From assembly GCA_016720655.1 (NCBI GenBank), contig JADKKE010000002.1:186001-250000 (forward strand): DNA of 64,000 nucleotides, in the 5' to 3' direction. The notes under the pieces are model-generated. The model ran no database searches and was not told the origin of the DNA. It saw nothing but the letters and a program-made list of their open reading frames with translations. Source of the DNA: Bacteroidota bacterium (GTDB taxonomy: Bacteria; Bacteroidota; Bacteroidia; AKYH767-A; 2013-40CM-41-45). Positions 28,398-37,069 of this stretch are shown here, piece by piece (position 1 is the stretch's first letter; every line of letters begins with the position of its first letter). The translations under genes were made by a program, and so were the position numbers.

Positions 28398-28425
28398 TAT
28401 ATTTGATATTAAAATTAGTATCAAA
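28398..28425 (+). promoter_or_regulatory. Operator-like palindrome overlapping the -7 element and start codon of the XRE-like gene
   Basis: TATATTTG at 28398-28405 matches the Bacteroidota -7 consensus. It runs into a near-perfect palindrome at 28402-28425, TTTGATA...TATCAAA, with inner TAA/TTA also matched and one mismatched pair. The last A of the palindrome is the A of the ATG at 28425. A protein bound here would block the promoter, which suggests autorepression by the encoded helix-turn-helix protein. Confidence 0.55.
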
Positions 28426-28745
28426 TGAAAAACACGAACAGAGAGAAAGACGAAATGCTTATAAATCTTGGCATTGCCATTAGAAAACTAAGGTTAAAAC
28501 AAGGCTATAAGTCTGCCGAGCTATTTAGTTATGAGAATAATCTAAATCGAACAGCCTATTGGAGATGGGAAAACGGGCAAAACATAACTATGAAAAATTT
28601 CTTTAAAATCTGCAATATCCATAAGGTGACACCCAAGGATTTTTTCAATCTCATAGAAAACAAGTTTGATGAAAAACTATATATGCATTTTTTGAATGAG
28701 GAGAAAAATGCATACCCAAAAAAGGATTACCAAGAGAACAAATAA
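28425..28745 (+). CDS. XRE-like helix-turn-helix protein
   Basis: A small (106-residue), basic protein with an N-terminal Cro/C1-type helix-turn-helix: LGIAIRKLRLKQGYKSAELFSYENNLNRTAYWRWENGQN (about 15-53), then a third helix pair with MKNFFKICNIHKVTPKDFF. Proteins of this type bind operator DNA as dimers. It sits alone between the divergent copy A gene and the convergent secreted-protein gene at 28798. A palindrome overlaps its own promoter and start codon. A role controlling itself and perhaps copy A is inferred from position only. Confidence 0.8.
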   Translation: MKNTNREKDEMLINLGIAIRKLRLKQGYKSAELFSYENNLNRTAYWRWENGQNITMKNFFKICNIHKVTPKDFFNLIENKFDEKLYMHFLNEEKNAYPKKDYQENK

Positions 28746-28797
28746 TGCTTTTGGTCCAAAAATGTAAATCTTCTCACCCTTGAAGATTGGAGTAAAT

Positions 28798-29739
28798 TCA
28801 TTTTCCTGTATTAAAAGTTAAAGGAAGACAAAGTTCCACTTCTTGAATAAACCTCATACCTCTATAAACCAGAGGTTCATACCTTAACCCTGAATCATAC
28901 CGAATTACTAAGTTTCGCAATAATCTATACTCGATTTTGTTATTCATTGTTAAACAGAGTCCATTGTGATTGAATTCATTAAAAAATAAATGCGATTCAT
29001 TTTTCCAAATCATTTTTTTATCTGAGTTTGAACTATAATTTATGTCTATGCTAAATCCATACATTATTTTATAATCCCGACCAACGAGCACATCCGATCC
29101 TGCTTCATTAGTATTGAATTTTGGAATGGCATCAACTTTTATTGTCGCCAATGAAAAGTTAAAATAACTTTGGGACAAGATCCGGAATACAAACCCATAC
29201 GATATCTGTGCTGTCGCAGGATTCAGCAAGCCACTAACTTTCGCCTTCTTAGTTTCATTAAGATTTGTGGTGTTGTATTTGAAATCATTCAACAAAGGGG
29301 TTCTAAATGTAAAACTGTAACTGTGTTCGAAATATTTTTTCGTGTGCTCACTTCCTAAAATTGAAATGCTGAACAAATCCCTGTTTTTAAACCACAAACT
29401 ATCTAAAATATAGTAGTAACTCAATTCCGAATGAATCCTGGTAACCCATATCAAATTCTTAAAGTATTTTAAACAGGAATAATTGAAATCTTCTTTAAAA
29501 CCAAGGGAATAATAATTTGCATATTCATGCCCTGTCACTGAGGAATACATCGCAGAAACATATAAAGAATTTTCAGTACTGAATTTATTTATTACTGAAT
29601 CAAGATTATTTTTAATGGCACTTGTCTTCAACTTTCTTTGATCTTCCGTTGGAATTCCCAGTTCATGTTTCGCATCAACATGAAAAATAAAAATGATGTT
29701 CAAGGTCAAAAATATATAGCTACACAGAAATTTTCTCAT
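28798..29739 (-). CDS. Secreted or outer-membrane protein of unknown function
   Basis: A 313-residue protein with an N-terminal signal (MRKFLCSYIFLTL... to HVDA). The remainder is rich in aromatic residues in alternating patterns (ELSYYYILDSLWFK, YSFTFRTPLLNDF, ISYGFVFRILSQSYFNFSLA, YKIMYGFSIDINYSS), as expected of an outer-membrane beta barrel. It ends in LCLPLTFNTGK with no T9SS domain. No family was recognised. It lies between the two paralogues and on the same strand as both, in the AT-rich stretch. Confidence 0.7.
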   Translation of the reverse strand: MRKFLCSYIFLTLNIIFIFHVDAKHELGIPTEDQRKLKTSAIKNNLDSVINKFSTENSLYVSAMYSSVTGHEYANYYSLGFKEDFNYSCLKYFKNLIWVTRIHSELSYYYILDSLWFKNRDLFSISILGSEHTKKYFEHSYSFTFRTPLLNDFKYNTTNLNETKKAKVSGLLNPATAQISYGFVFRILSQSYFNFSLATIKVDAIPKFNTNEAGSDVLVGRDYKIMYGFSIDINYSSNSDKKMIWKNESHLFFNEFNHNGLCLTMNNKIEYRLLRNLVIRYDSGLRYEPLVYRGMRFIQEVELCLPLTFNTGK

Positions 29740-29818
29740 TCCAAATGAAATATTTGCACAAGAAAATCCTAAATCCGGAATTCAACAACTCTATAAATGA
29801 TAGATTTTATTTGATGGT

Positions 29819-31340
29819 TTATCCATTCAGTTTTGTTGAAATCAGTTCAGGGATATATTTACCTCCCTTCATTTTAAACAAATACCACTCATGAAAAATG
29901 ATCAATTCGGGGCTTTTGATTTCCCATTTATAATCTGGTAAGTCGGATTGCAAAAGTTCAAAATACTTTTTTCTGCTCTCATACACTTTCTTAAAATCAA
30001 AATTCTCATTAATTAATTTTCTCAAAATTCGAACAATGAGTATAAAGCGCGGACGAACAAATTTTGACTTCAAACTTCTTTTCATGAACTTATCCAGACT
30101 TTGAAGATTCAAGTCTGCAGAATCCAGATCTTGCATTTCAATACGGGATAAAAGTATTAAAATTCGTTTTTGAAAATTCCACCCTTCCTTGTCCTGTTCA
30201 ATTTCAGTTGCATTTTCTAATTTCTCCAAACATCCTTTATAATCATGTTCAGCAAATAATACACACGAAAATAAATAGTTCCATTTGCTCAGGAGCAATG
30301 AAACGTTAAAACTACTTGGTGAATTTGCTAACTTACTAATAATATTTTTTGCGTGAATTAAATCTGCTAAGTAGAAGTAAATGTAAAACTCAATCTCTTC
30401 CAGAATAGCCATATTCACTGGCTGATCTCTAAAATATATTTTCGCTTTTTGAATATAAACTTTAGCTTCTTCAAAATTTAAAAGATGAATCATGTTATTC
30501 GCAATATTCAAAAGTGCAGATCCATATCTCATATCATTATAAACAGATTTGTTGTTCTCAATTATTAAAACTACTTGTTCAAGCAAATTCCCAGCTAAAA
30601 TATAATCAGAATTCCTTTGCGCTTTTTCAGTGGCCAAAAACAGATAGTTAAATCCGATTGATGGAGAATTCGTTTCTTCATACTTTATTTTAAAAATTCA
30701 ATAGCTTCTTCAATTCAAATTTATAATCAAACCCCCCTGCAGAAGCATTTATTCTAGCAACCATATCGTTGAATATTGATTGAGACTTGTTAAATGATGT
30801 CCAACAATTTTCAGCATGCAAAATTTCGGATTTTATTACATCTGTTTTGGGGAGTCTTCCCACCATTAAATTGAACCTTTGCTTGGAATATAAAGCTTGA
30901 ATAAGAATGTCATATATTTCATATTCTTTCGATTGATCAATGATCTTTTCTAATTCCTTATTCAGATTCTCTCTTAGGCCTTTCAAAATTAAAAGGTCTA
31001 CTTGAATCATTTTTTTTCTTAGCTCAAATACTCTTCTTCCTCTTTCAGAATAATACCCCCGATTCAAATTAATATCCAAAATAATGACCTCTAAAACTTT
31101 ATCGTAAAGCCGATTTACCAGTTTATTAAACGCAGCATAATTTGGTACCCCGTACAGTGTTTTTTGCAAATCCAGAGTTGAATAGTCCTTGTTATCCAGG
31201 ATGAGATCGACAAGCTGTTTACTTTTCAATTGATTCGGATCATTTCTTTCTGAATTGAAATCCAAAAATTTATACAAGGACCGAACCTCTTCCTTCTTTA
31301 ATTTATGAATTAGATTTTTTAATGAAATTAAGCTGTTCAT
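29819..31340 (-). CDS. Unrecognised protein, copy B of the paralogous family, frameshifted
   Basis: Full-length homologue of the gene at 26598-28235. The N-terminal frame starts at the ATG at 31340 and stops at a TAA at 30690-30692. Removing one base of the A5 run at 30692-30696 (T5 on the coding strand) links it to the C-terminal frame as LLNFKIKYEETNSPSIGFNYLFLATEKAQ..., in register with copy A. The corrected protein is about 506 residues and ends in PDYKWEIKSPELIIFHEWYLFK and a short tail. The break sits on TTT-TAA, where a +1 slip of the Phe codon would also restore the frame. Function unknown; no signal peptide and no catalytic motif seen. Confidence 0.75.
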
Positions 31341-31458
31341 CTTTTCAATTTTTCGACGAAAGTCTTACAGTGTAAGAGATTTCAATTTATTGGTTCATCC
31401 AGGGCTCCTTTTAGGACTTAGTTTTGAATTATTCAAACCCCAAAAAAACTGCGACATT

Positions 31459-31677
31459 ATGTTACAACTCTTAATCAGTATTTTAATGGCTTTCGGCTTA
31501 ACCTATGATGCAAATTCAGGTAAAATTAAGGTAACTCAGGATGTGGTTACTAAAGCTCAGACCATTTCAAATTACAACGAACTTGGTGGAGACGCTGCGC
31601 TTTACGAAATCGTAGAGGTAGGTCCAAAAACAAATGATGACGTTGTTGTCATCTTGCAAAGTAGATCCTACAGCTAA
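31459..31677 (+). CDS. Small hypothetical protein
   Basis: A 72-residue open frame from the ATG at 31459. It has a hydrophobic start (MLQLLISILMAFGL) and a hydrophilic remainder with VTQDVVTKAQTISNYNELGGDAALYEIVEVG. It could be a short exported or membrane-associated peptide. An upstream in-frame extension to 31390 lacks a better start. Hairpins follow at 31706-31730 and 31852-31898. No homology recognised. Confidence 0.45.
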   Translation: MLQLLISILMAFGLTYDANSGKIKVTQDVVTKAQTISNYNELGGDAALYEIVEVGPKTNDDVVVILQSRSYS

Positions 31678-31705
31678 ACAGTAACCATGTCCCAGATCGT
31701 AAATA

Positions 31706-31730
31706 TTGGGGTATTTTTTAAATACTCCAA
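31706..31730. other. Hairpin downstream of the 72-residue frame
   Basis: TTGGGGTATTT at 31706-31716 and AAATACTCCAA at 31720-31730 form an 11-bp stem with one G-T pair and a three-base loop. There is no T tract after it, so it is not a classical terminator. Confidence 0.5.
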
Positions 31731-31851
31731 AATTAAGTACGATTTAGGTATTATATAATTGATATTCAATGGTATAAATACATACTTAAAAATTAATCAA
31801 TTTGTAAGTTCAAAAGACAGAAAATAGCTTAAAACTTAAATTTACTGAAAA

Positions 31852-31898
31852 AATAGACATTCGGGGTCATGGATCATGACCAGACCGGATGTCTATTT
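31852..31898 (+). terminator. Terminator-like or structured hairpin before the receiver-domain gene
   Basis: An outer stem (AATAGACAT / ATGTCTATT) and an inner stem (GGTCATG / CATGACC) stack into one long hairpin with a small bulge, followed by the T-rich stretch TTATTTTCATTTTG. It occupies the otherwise gene-free 300 bases before 31979. It could end transcripts from 31459, or be a leader RNA for the receiver gene. Confidence 0.5.
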
Positions 31899-31978
31899 AT
31901 TTTCATTTTGTCCCTTTTTTTGGGTAGGTCGAGGGTATACTTTTACACTCATAATAGAAACACAAAATCTAACCGACC

Positions 31979-32422
31979 ATGAAATCGACCAGAGCCTACA
32001 AGGAAATCGCCAGCTACGAAAGCAAACCAGAACCAAGATTCAACAAAGTAGTTATTGTTGATACAAGTGAAGTTGACCTGTTTATCAGCGAAACTATCCT
32101 GAATGCACTGCATGTGGCCCGGGAGGTTAAAAAACAAATGAAACAAGAGGATGTGATTCATTTCCTCCAAAATGTTAGCCTTTTGAGTGATGTCCCGGAA
32201 TTGATTTTCCTGAACCTTGATATGCCACAAGAAAATGGATACCGTTTTCTTGAAGAATTCAGCAAATTATCGGATTTCATCCGCAACAAATGCAAAATTG
32301 TGGTGACTACCACCAGTTTGGATCAGGACGTTAAACACAAAGTATTAATGAATCCAAGTGTTGTTCGTTACCTCGTTAAACCTCTGGATGTGTACCAATT
32401 AAAGGATTTCATCTTTCATTGA
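31979..32422 (+). CDS. Degenerate receiver-domain protein (single-domain response regulator-like)
   Basis: A 147-residue CheY-like domain with a 20-residue N-terminal extension and no output domain. The acidic pocket residue (VVIVDTSEVD, Asp28), the Thr region (IVVTTTS, 107-113) and the conserved Lys134 (VRYLVKPLDV) are present. The phosphorylation position, however, reads LIFLNLDMPQENG, so Asn79 stands where the acceptor Asp should be and an Asp81 where Asn or Asp commonly occurs. Phosphotransfer at the usual site is therefore unlikely. It may act as a pseudo-receiver in protein-protein interaction. No kinase gene is adjacent. Confidence 0.8.
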   Translation: MKSTRAYKEIASYESKPEPRFNKVVIVDTSEVDLFISETILNALHVAREVKKQMKQEDVIHFLQNVSLLSDVPELIFLNLDMPQENGYRFLEEFSKLSDFIRNKCKIVVTTTSLDQDVKHKVLMNPSVVRYLVKPLDVYQLKDFIFH

Positions 32423-32473
32423 GATCCACAATTTGAAAGTTTCTCTTTTATAACCCAGAAAAAACATAATCCC

Positions 32474-32662
32474 ATGGAAATCATTCACAACCGCTTGTCC
32501 AGCGTCTCTGCAAAGCATGCTTTGAACGTAATTTTCGGTGAAAGAAAAGAATCTGCGGTATTGCAAGACAATGAAAAGAATTTATTGGAGCAAATGAACC
32601 AGGTAATGTCTGTAGTTCATGGGGGTGAAATGAAAAGGCGTCGGCAATCGGTTTCGGCCTGA
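32474..32662 (+). CDS. Small hypothetical protein
   Basis: A 62-residue frame 51 bases after the receiver gene, with a central amphipathic stretch (LQDNEKNLLEQMNQVMSVV) and a basic end (GGEMKRRRQSVSA). It could be real and co-transcribed with the receiver gene, but there is no recognised homology and the 3' part has a higher GC content than the rest. Low confidence. Confidence 0.3.
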   Translation: MEIIHNRLSSVSAKHALNVIFGERKESAVLQDNEKNLLEQMNQVMSVVHGGEMKRRRQSVSA

Positions 32663-32777
32663 ACGTGCTTGGGCTGTTGTCCGTAGCAAGGCGTATCTGC
32701 GAGCGCCTTGTGAAGGGCAAAAGGTCTTGTTTCTATTTCATTACACTCATTCTGACTATATTAATTCAAACAAAATC

Positions 32778-32864
32778 ATGATGCTCTCTAAAGTAAAATA
32801 CGCCATATTCGATCTGGTCCTTGTATTTATCTGCACATTGGCCGTTATCATGTTTGTATTCTGA
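32778..32864 (+). CDS. Possible 28-residue single-span membrane peptide
   Basis: A short frame, MMLSKVKYAIFDLV followed by a continuous hydrophobic segment to FVF and TGA. It has a basic N-terminus followed by about 18 hydrophobic residues, like a small membrane protein. It lies 33 bases before the ATG of the TIGR02757 gene. There is no homology to support it, so it may be fortuitous. Confidence 0.3.
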   Translation: MMLSKVKYAIFDLVLVFICTLAVIMFVF

Positions 32865-32897
32865 TAAACATCGGGATTCAAAGTACATTTGCCTTCC

Positions 32898-33677
32898 ATG
32901 AAGGCAATGTCTCATCAGGACTTAAAAGAATTTTTAGAGGAAAAAGTCAGGCTGTACAACCGGCCTGACTTCATTCCATTAGATCCTGTCAGTATTCCTC
33001 ATCTATTCAGCAAGAAGGAAGATATTGAAATCGCTGCTTTTCTCACTGCGACAATAGCCTGGGGACAAAGACCGGTAATTCTGAAAAATGCTCGTCGGCT
33101 TATTTCCCTGATGGACGATGCTCCCCATGACTTTATCCTGAATTTTAAAGCGAAGGATCTGAAGCGTTTCAAAATGTTTAAGCACCGAACTTTTCAAGCG
33201 GAGGATTGCTTCATTTTTCTTAGGCATCTTCAAGCTATATATCATTCTCCTGGCGGACTTGAAAAGCTTGTTCAACAGGCGATTGCAGAAGATGATGATG
33301 ATCTGAGCAGGGCAATTTCTACTTGGCGGAAAGCCTTTTGTTCCATTCCTCATCTAGTGCGGACAGAAAAGCATTTTCCAAATCCCGAGAAAGGTTCTGC
33401 ATCAAAACGAATGAATATGTTTCTGCGCTGGATGGTACGTAAAGACAAGAATGGCGTTGACTTTGGTTTGTGGAAGAATATTTCCCCTTCCCTCCTCGTT
33501 TGTCCTTTGGATGTACATTCCGGACGTGTTGCGAGAAGGCTGGGAATCCTTCAGAGAAATCAAAATGACTGGAAAGCAGCAGCTGAACTCACTGCTTTTC
33601 TGAAAGTTTTAGATCCCTCGGATCCTGTAAAATTTGACTTCGCATTGTTCGGTTTGGGTGTTTCCGAGAAATTTTGA
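32898..33677 (+). CDS. TIGR02757 (DUF2400) family protein
   Basis: Cytoplasmic protein of unknown function, widespread in Bacteroidota. The ATG at 32898 is chosen; the TTG at 32889 would only add three residues. Family features include FLTATIAWGQRPVILKNARRL, a region DAPHDFILNF, GSASKRMNMFLRWMVRKDKNGVDFGLW, and LVCPLDVHSGRVARRLGIL, ending FDFALFGLGVSEKF. The block PLDVHSGRVARRLG resembles the helix-hairpin/catalytic segment of DNA glycosylase-type folds, as noted for the family. The BatA-like gene starts 18 bases downstream. About 259 residues. Confidence 0.88.
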   Translation: MKAMSHQDLKEFLEEKVRLYNRPDFIPLDPVSIPHLFSKKEDIEIAAFLTATIAWGQRPVILKNARRLISLMDDAPHDFILNFKAKDLKRFKMFKHRTFQAEDCFIFLRHLQAIYHSPGGLEKLVQQAIAEDDDDLSRAISTWRKAFCSIPHLVRTEKHFPNPEKGSASKRMNMFLRWMVRKDKNGVDFGLWKNISPSLLVCPLDVHSGRVARRLGILQRNQNDWKAAAELTAFLKVLDPSDPVKFDFALFGLGVSEKF

Positions 33678-33682
33678 TTCCG

Positions 33683-33690
33683 TATCTTTG
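33683..33690 (+). promoter_or_regulatory. -7 promoter element directly before the BatA-like gene
   Basis: TATCTTTG is an exact TAnnTTTG match, with TTTC 18 bases upstream at 33661-33664. Only five bases separate it from the ATG at 33696, so a transcript from it would be nearly leaderless. The element overlaps the end of the TIGR02757 gene by no bases but lies in its 3' gap. Confidence 0.5.
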
Positions 33691-33695
33691 GACCA

Positions 33696-35759
33696 ATGCG
33701 TTTTATCTATCCTGAATTCCTTTTCGGACTCTTCGCTCTGGCGATCCCCATCATCATCCATCTTTTTAATTTTCGAAGGTTTAAAAAGGTTCTCTTTACC
33801 AATGTTCGATTTCTTCGCGAAATCAAACAGGATACGCAATCAAAATCAAGGTTAAAACACCTGTTAATTCTGTTGTCCAGATTGTTAGCTGTTGCATTCC
33901 TTGTCCTAGCTTTTGCCCAGCCTTATATTCCTCAAAATTCCCAGATCAAAAGAAAGACATCGAGAAAAGTAAGTGTGTTCGTTGACAATTCTTTCAGTAT
34001 GGAAGCAGTTGGCAAAGAAGGCAACCTCATTTCAGTTGCTCGGAAAAAAGCACATGATATAGCAATGGCTTTTTCACCCTCCGATCAATTCCAGTTGCTT
34101 ACAAATGATTTTCAGGCTCAACATCAGCGATTGTTGAACCGCGAAGAATTCCTTCTCGGCTTGGATCAAATACAGTCAGGTCCGGCGGTCAAATCTTTAT
34201 CAGAAATCCTGTTGCGACAGCGCGATGCTTTGTTTTCCGGAACTGGAAACCAGGAGAGTGATCATATCTCCTATATTATTTCCGATTATCAACGCAGTCA
34301 GATGGAATTGGAAAACTTGAAAGTGGATACTTCCATGCAAGTCAACTTTGTTCCACTGAACGCAACTGTTCAACAAAATCTGTACATCGACACCTGTTTT
34401 GTGAACACACCTTTTATCCAACTAAATGCTCCCAACGAACTTGTTGTTCGTGTGAAGAACAATGGGGATAATGAAATTGAAAACATTCCACTCAAACTCA
34501 ACATTAACGGAGTTCAAAAATCCCTCGCAAGTATTTCCCTCCATGGAAATTCCATGGCCGAGGTACGATTGTCATTTACAATCTCCCAGCCGGGCTGGCA
34601 AAGTGCAGAATTATCGATCACAGATTATCCGGTAAGTTTCGATGACACTTATTATTTTTCATTTAATGTACGGCCATCGATTCAAATTCTTTCTATCAAT
34701 GGCAAAGATGAAAGTCAAAGTTTGAATGCACTTTTTGGAAATGACCCATATTTTGTTTTCAAAAATACAAATGCAGCTCAGGTTGATTATTCGGCATTCC
34801 GGAATTACCAGCTGATTCTGCTCAATGAAATAGAAGATTTGTCTTCCGGACTCACCCAAGAATTAAAACGCTATGTGCTTCAGGGTGGGGAACTTTTTGT
34901 GATACCCGCACCGGAATCGAATCTTTCTTCATACAGAGATCTGCTTGAGCCCATGGGTGCTTCAGTTTATTCTTCTCTCATCCGTTCGGAAGAAAAAGTA
35001 ACGAAAATTGAAAAGGACCATGTCTTGTTCCGTGATGTATTTGAAAAGAATAAAAATCTTCCGGAAAACCTCGATCTTCCTATCGTGAGCAGCTATTTTG
35101 TTCTTTCGAAATCAACAAAGAACAGGGAAGAATCATTGATGCGTTTGCAAAATGGAAATACATTCTTAGGGATGATAAATTTCGGAAACGGGCAAGTCTA
35201 TTATCTGGCTGCTCCACTTGGAAAAGAATATAGTAATTTCAGCAGGCATGCTCTTTTTGTGCCGGTGTTTATTAAAGCTGCTTTGACCGGTTCTTCTGAA
35301 ATTTCAGCACCAAAGATAATTGGCAGGGATCAAGAGATCACTTACAAGGACAGTGTTCTTCCCGGTGATAATATTTTACATCTGATTAATGCTGCAAACA
35401 AATTCGATGTTATACCTGAAATTCGCAGACTGGAAAATAGTATGATTCTTTCTGTTCATGATCAAATCGTGTCCGGTGGAACATATGAATTGCGTACTGA
35501 TAAATCTCTTTTATCAGAAATCTCCTTTAATTTTGACAGAAAAGAATCCGACCTTTCCTGCTACTCCTCTGCAGATCTTGAAAAACTCATGAATGAACCC
35601 GGAGGAAATAAGTATACTATCATTGATTCCGAAGGAAAAGATTTGACACATACACTTACACAAATGAATGAAGGAAAACCATTGTGGAAAATATGCATCC
35701 TCCTTGTATTGATATTCCTTGCTTGCGAAATATTCCTAATCCGGTTCTTCCGTTCCTGA
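33696..35759 (+). CDS. BatA-domain / VWA-domain membrane protein
   Basis: A 687-residue membrane protein. An N-terminal two-span BatA module (PEFLFGLFALAIPIIIHLFNFRRFKKVLFTNVRFL, then a second span near 55-75) precedes a von Willebrand A-like domain with the MIDAS core VDNSFSM. A large periplasmic region follows, and a C-terminal span (ILLVLIFLACEIFLI) ends in a short basic tail. Members are linked to the Bat (aerotolerance) proteins, but no MoxR or other Bat gene is here, so the precise role is unknown. Downstream are a dihydroorotase-like gene (21 bases), a phosphatase and a methylase on the same strand. Confidence 0.86.
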   Translation: MRFIYPEFLFGLFALAIPIIIHLFNFRRFKKVLFTNVRFLREIKQDTQSKSRLKHLLILLSRLLAVAFLVLAFAQPYIPQNSQIKRKTSRKVSVFVDNSFSMEAVGKEGNLISVARKKAHDIAMAFSPSDQFQLLTNDFQAQHQRLLNREEFLLGLDQIQSGPAVKSLSEILLRQRDALFSGTGNQESDHISYIISDYQRSQMELENLKVDTSMQVNFVPLNATVQQNLYIDTCFVNTPFIQLNAPNELVVRVKNNGDNEIENIPLKLNINGVQKSLASISLHGNSMAEVRLSFTISQPGWQSAELSITDYPVSFDDTYYFSFNVRPSIQILSINGKDESQSLNALFGNDPYFVFKNTNAAQVDYSAFRNYQLILLNEIEDLSSGLTQELKRYVLQGGELFVIPAPESNLSSYRDLLEPMGASVYSSLIRSEEKVTKIEKDHVLFRDVFEKNKNLPENLDLPIVSSYFVLSKSTKNREESLMRLQNGNTFLGMINFGNGQVYYLAAPLGKEYSNFSRHALFVPVFIKAALTGSSEISAPKIIGRDQEITYKDSVLPGDNILHLINAANKFDVIPEIRRLENSMILSVHDQIVSGGTYELRTDKSLLSEISFNFDRKESDLSCYSSADLEKLMNEPGGNKYTIIDSEGKDLTHTLTQMNEGKPLWKICILLVLIFLACEIFLIRFFRS

Positions 35760-35780
35760 AACAACATTAAACAAATAATT

Positions 35781-37055
35781 ATGCAAATCCTGATCAAAGA
35801 AGTCACTCTGGTAATCCCCGGATCTTCTGATTCCGGATCCGTCCGTGACGTGTTTATTAAAGATGGAATTATCCAAAAAATAGAAACTGCTGGTTCTTTA
35901 TCTATCCCGGATGCACAGGTAATTGATGGAAAAAATAAATTCCTTTCCTCCGGTTGGTTTGATCTGCATGTGAATTTCCGAGAGCCAGGCTTTGAACATA
36001 AAGAAGATCTGAATAGCGGATGCAAAGCGGCCATGCAAGGTGGCTTTACAGGTGTTTTGTGTATGCCAAGCACCTTCCCTCCTGTTCATTCGAAATCCGA
36101 AGTTGAATATATTTTGAATAAAGCAAAAAACGAATTGGTAGAAGTTCACGTTGCCGGTACCTTATCGCACAATCAGGAAGGAAAAGATTTGAGTGAAATG
36201 TTCGATATGTCAACTGCGGGCGCACGTGCTTTTACCGATGACAAACATTCTGTTCAGGATGCAGGCTTGATGACAAGAGCCTTATTGTATGCGAAAAATT
36301 TTGGAGGACGCGTATTTTCCTTTGCGGACGACACTTCAATTTCCGTAAAGGGTCAGATGAATGAAGGAATTACCAGTACGTTTCTCGGACTGAAAGGAAT
36401 TCCATCGCTTGCAGAAGAAGTGATGATCAGCAGGGATCTCCAACTGACACAATACACAGAATCTTCCATTCACTTTTCTACTGTTTCTACCAAAACTGCC
36501 ATCGATCTCATCCGGCAAGCGAAAAAAAATGGAATCAAAGTCACAGCGGATGTTTCTGCTTTGCACTTGTCGATGGACGACAGTTCACTAGCCGATTTTG
36601 ATACAATTCTAAAAATTAAACCCCCTCTTCGTTCGAAGGAAGATATTGATGCAATGATCGGTGGTTTAAAGGATGGAACAATATCTGCAATTTGTTCCGA
36701 TCACTGCCCGGAAGATCCGGAAAATAAAGTGAAAGAATTTGACCTTGCCGCATTTGGTGCAGCCGGACTGGAAACTGCATTTGCTGTAGCTTACGGAGCT
36801 TTGCGAGCCAAACTAGATCTGGATTCGATCATTGATAAGTTCACCAACGGTCCTCGCAGGATTCTAGGATTGCCGGAATTGAAATTGAAAGTCGGCGAAG
36901 CAGCAAATCTTACTTTGTTCGATCCGAAAATGGAATGGACAGCGAATGATTCAACTTTGAAATCCAAATCGAGAAACAATCCTTTTGCCGGTAAACAACT
37001 AAACGGCAAAGCGATTGCAGTCATCAACAAGAATCAGATTAATTTCTGTTCCTGA
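35781..37055 (+). CDS. Dihydroorotase homologue lacking key metal ligands
   Basis: A 424-residue amidohydrolase of the class I dihydroorotase type (pyrimidine synthesis, carbamoyl aspartate to dihydroorotate). Family positions can be followed through GWFDLHVNFREPGFEHKED, ARAFTDDKHSV, SIHFSTVSTK and CSDHCPED. The HxH metal motif reads His63-Val-Asn65, and the usual AHCED segment reads FADD, so two His ligands are replaced by Asn65 and Phe (about 181). The DxH-type later motif is intact. It is therefore probably a non-catalytic homologue such as PyrC', which pairs with aspartate carbamoyltransferase. No other pyr gene is present. An active enzyme with altered ligands cannot be excluded. Confidence 0.85.
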   Translation: MQILIKEVTLVIPGSSDSGSVRDVFIKDGIIQKIETAGSLSIPDAQVIDGKNKFLSSGWFDLHVNFREPGFEHKEDLNSGCKAAMQGGFTGVLCMPSTFPPVHSKSEVEYILNKAKNELVEVHVAGTLSHNQEGKDLSEMFDMSTAGARAFTDDKHSVQDAGLMTRALLYAKNFGGRVFSFADDTSISVKGQMNEGITSTFLGLKGIPSLAEEVMISRDLQLTQYTESSIHFSTVSTKTAIDLIRQAKKNGIKVTADVSALHLSMDDSSLADFDTILKIKPPLRSKEDIDAMIGGLKDGTISAICSDHCPEDPENKVKEFDLAAFGAAGLETAFAVAYGALRAKLDLDSIIDKFTNGPRRILGLPELKLKVGEAANLTLFDPKMEWTANDSTLKSKSRNNPFAGKQLNGKAIAVINKNQINFCS

Positions 37056-37069
37056 ATTAACAAGAAGTC

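Noticed and set aside
32671..32715. GC-rich hairpin CAAGGCG...CGCCTTG between small genes
   Set aside because: Short stem without a T run and no clear conservation signal. It may be chance.
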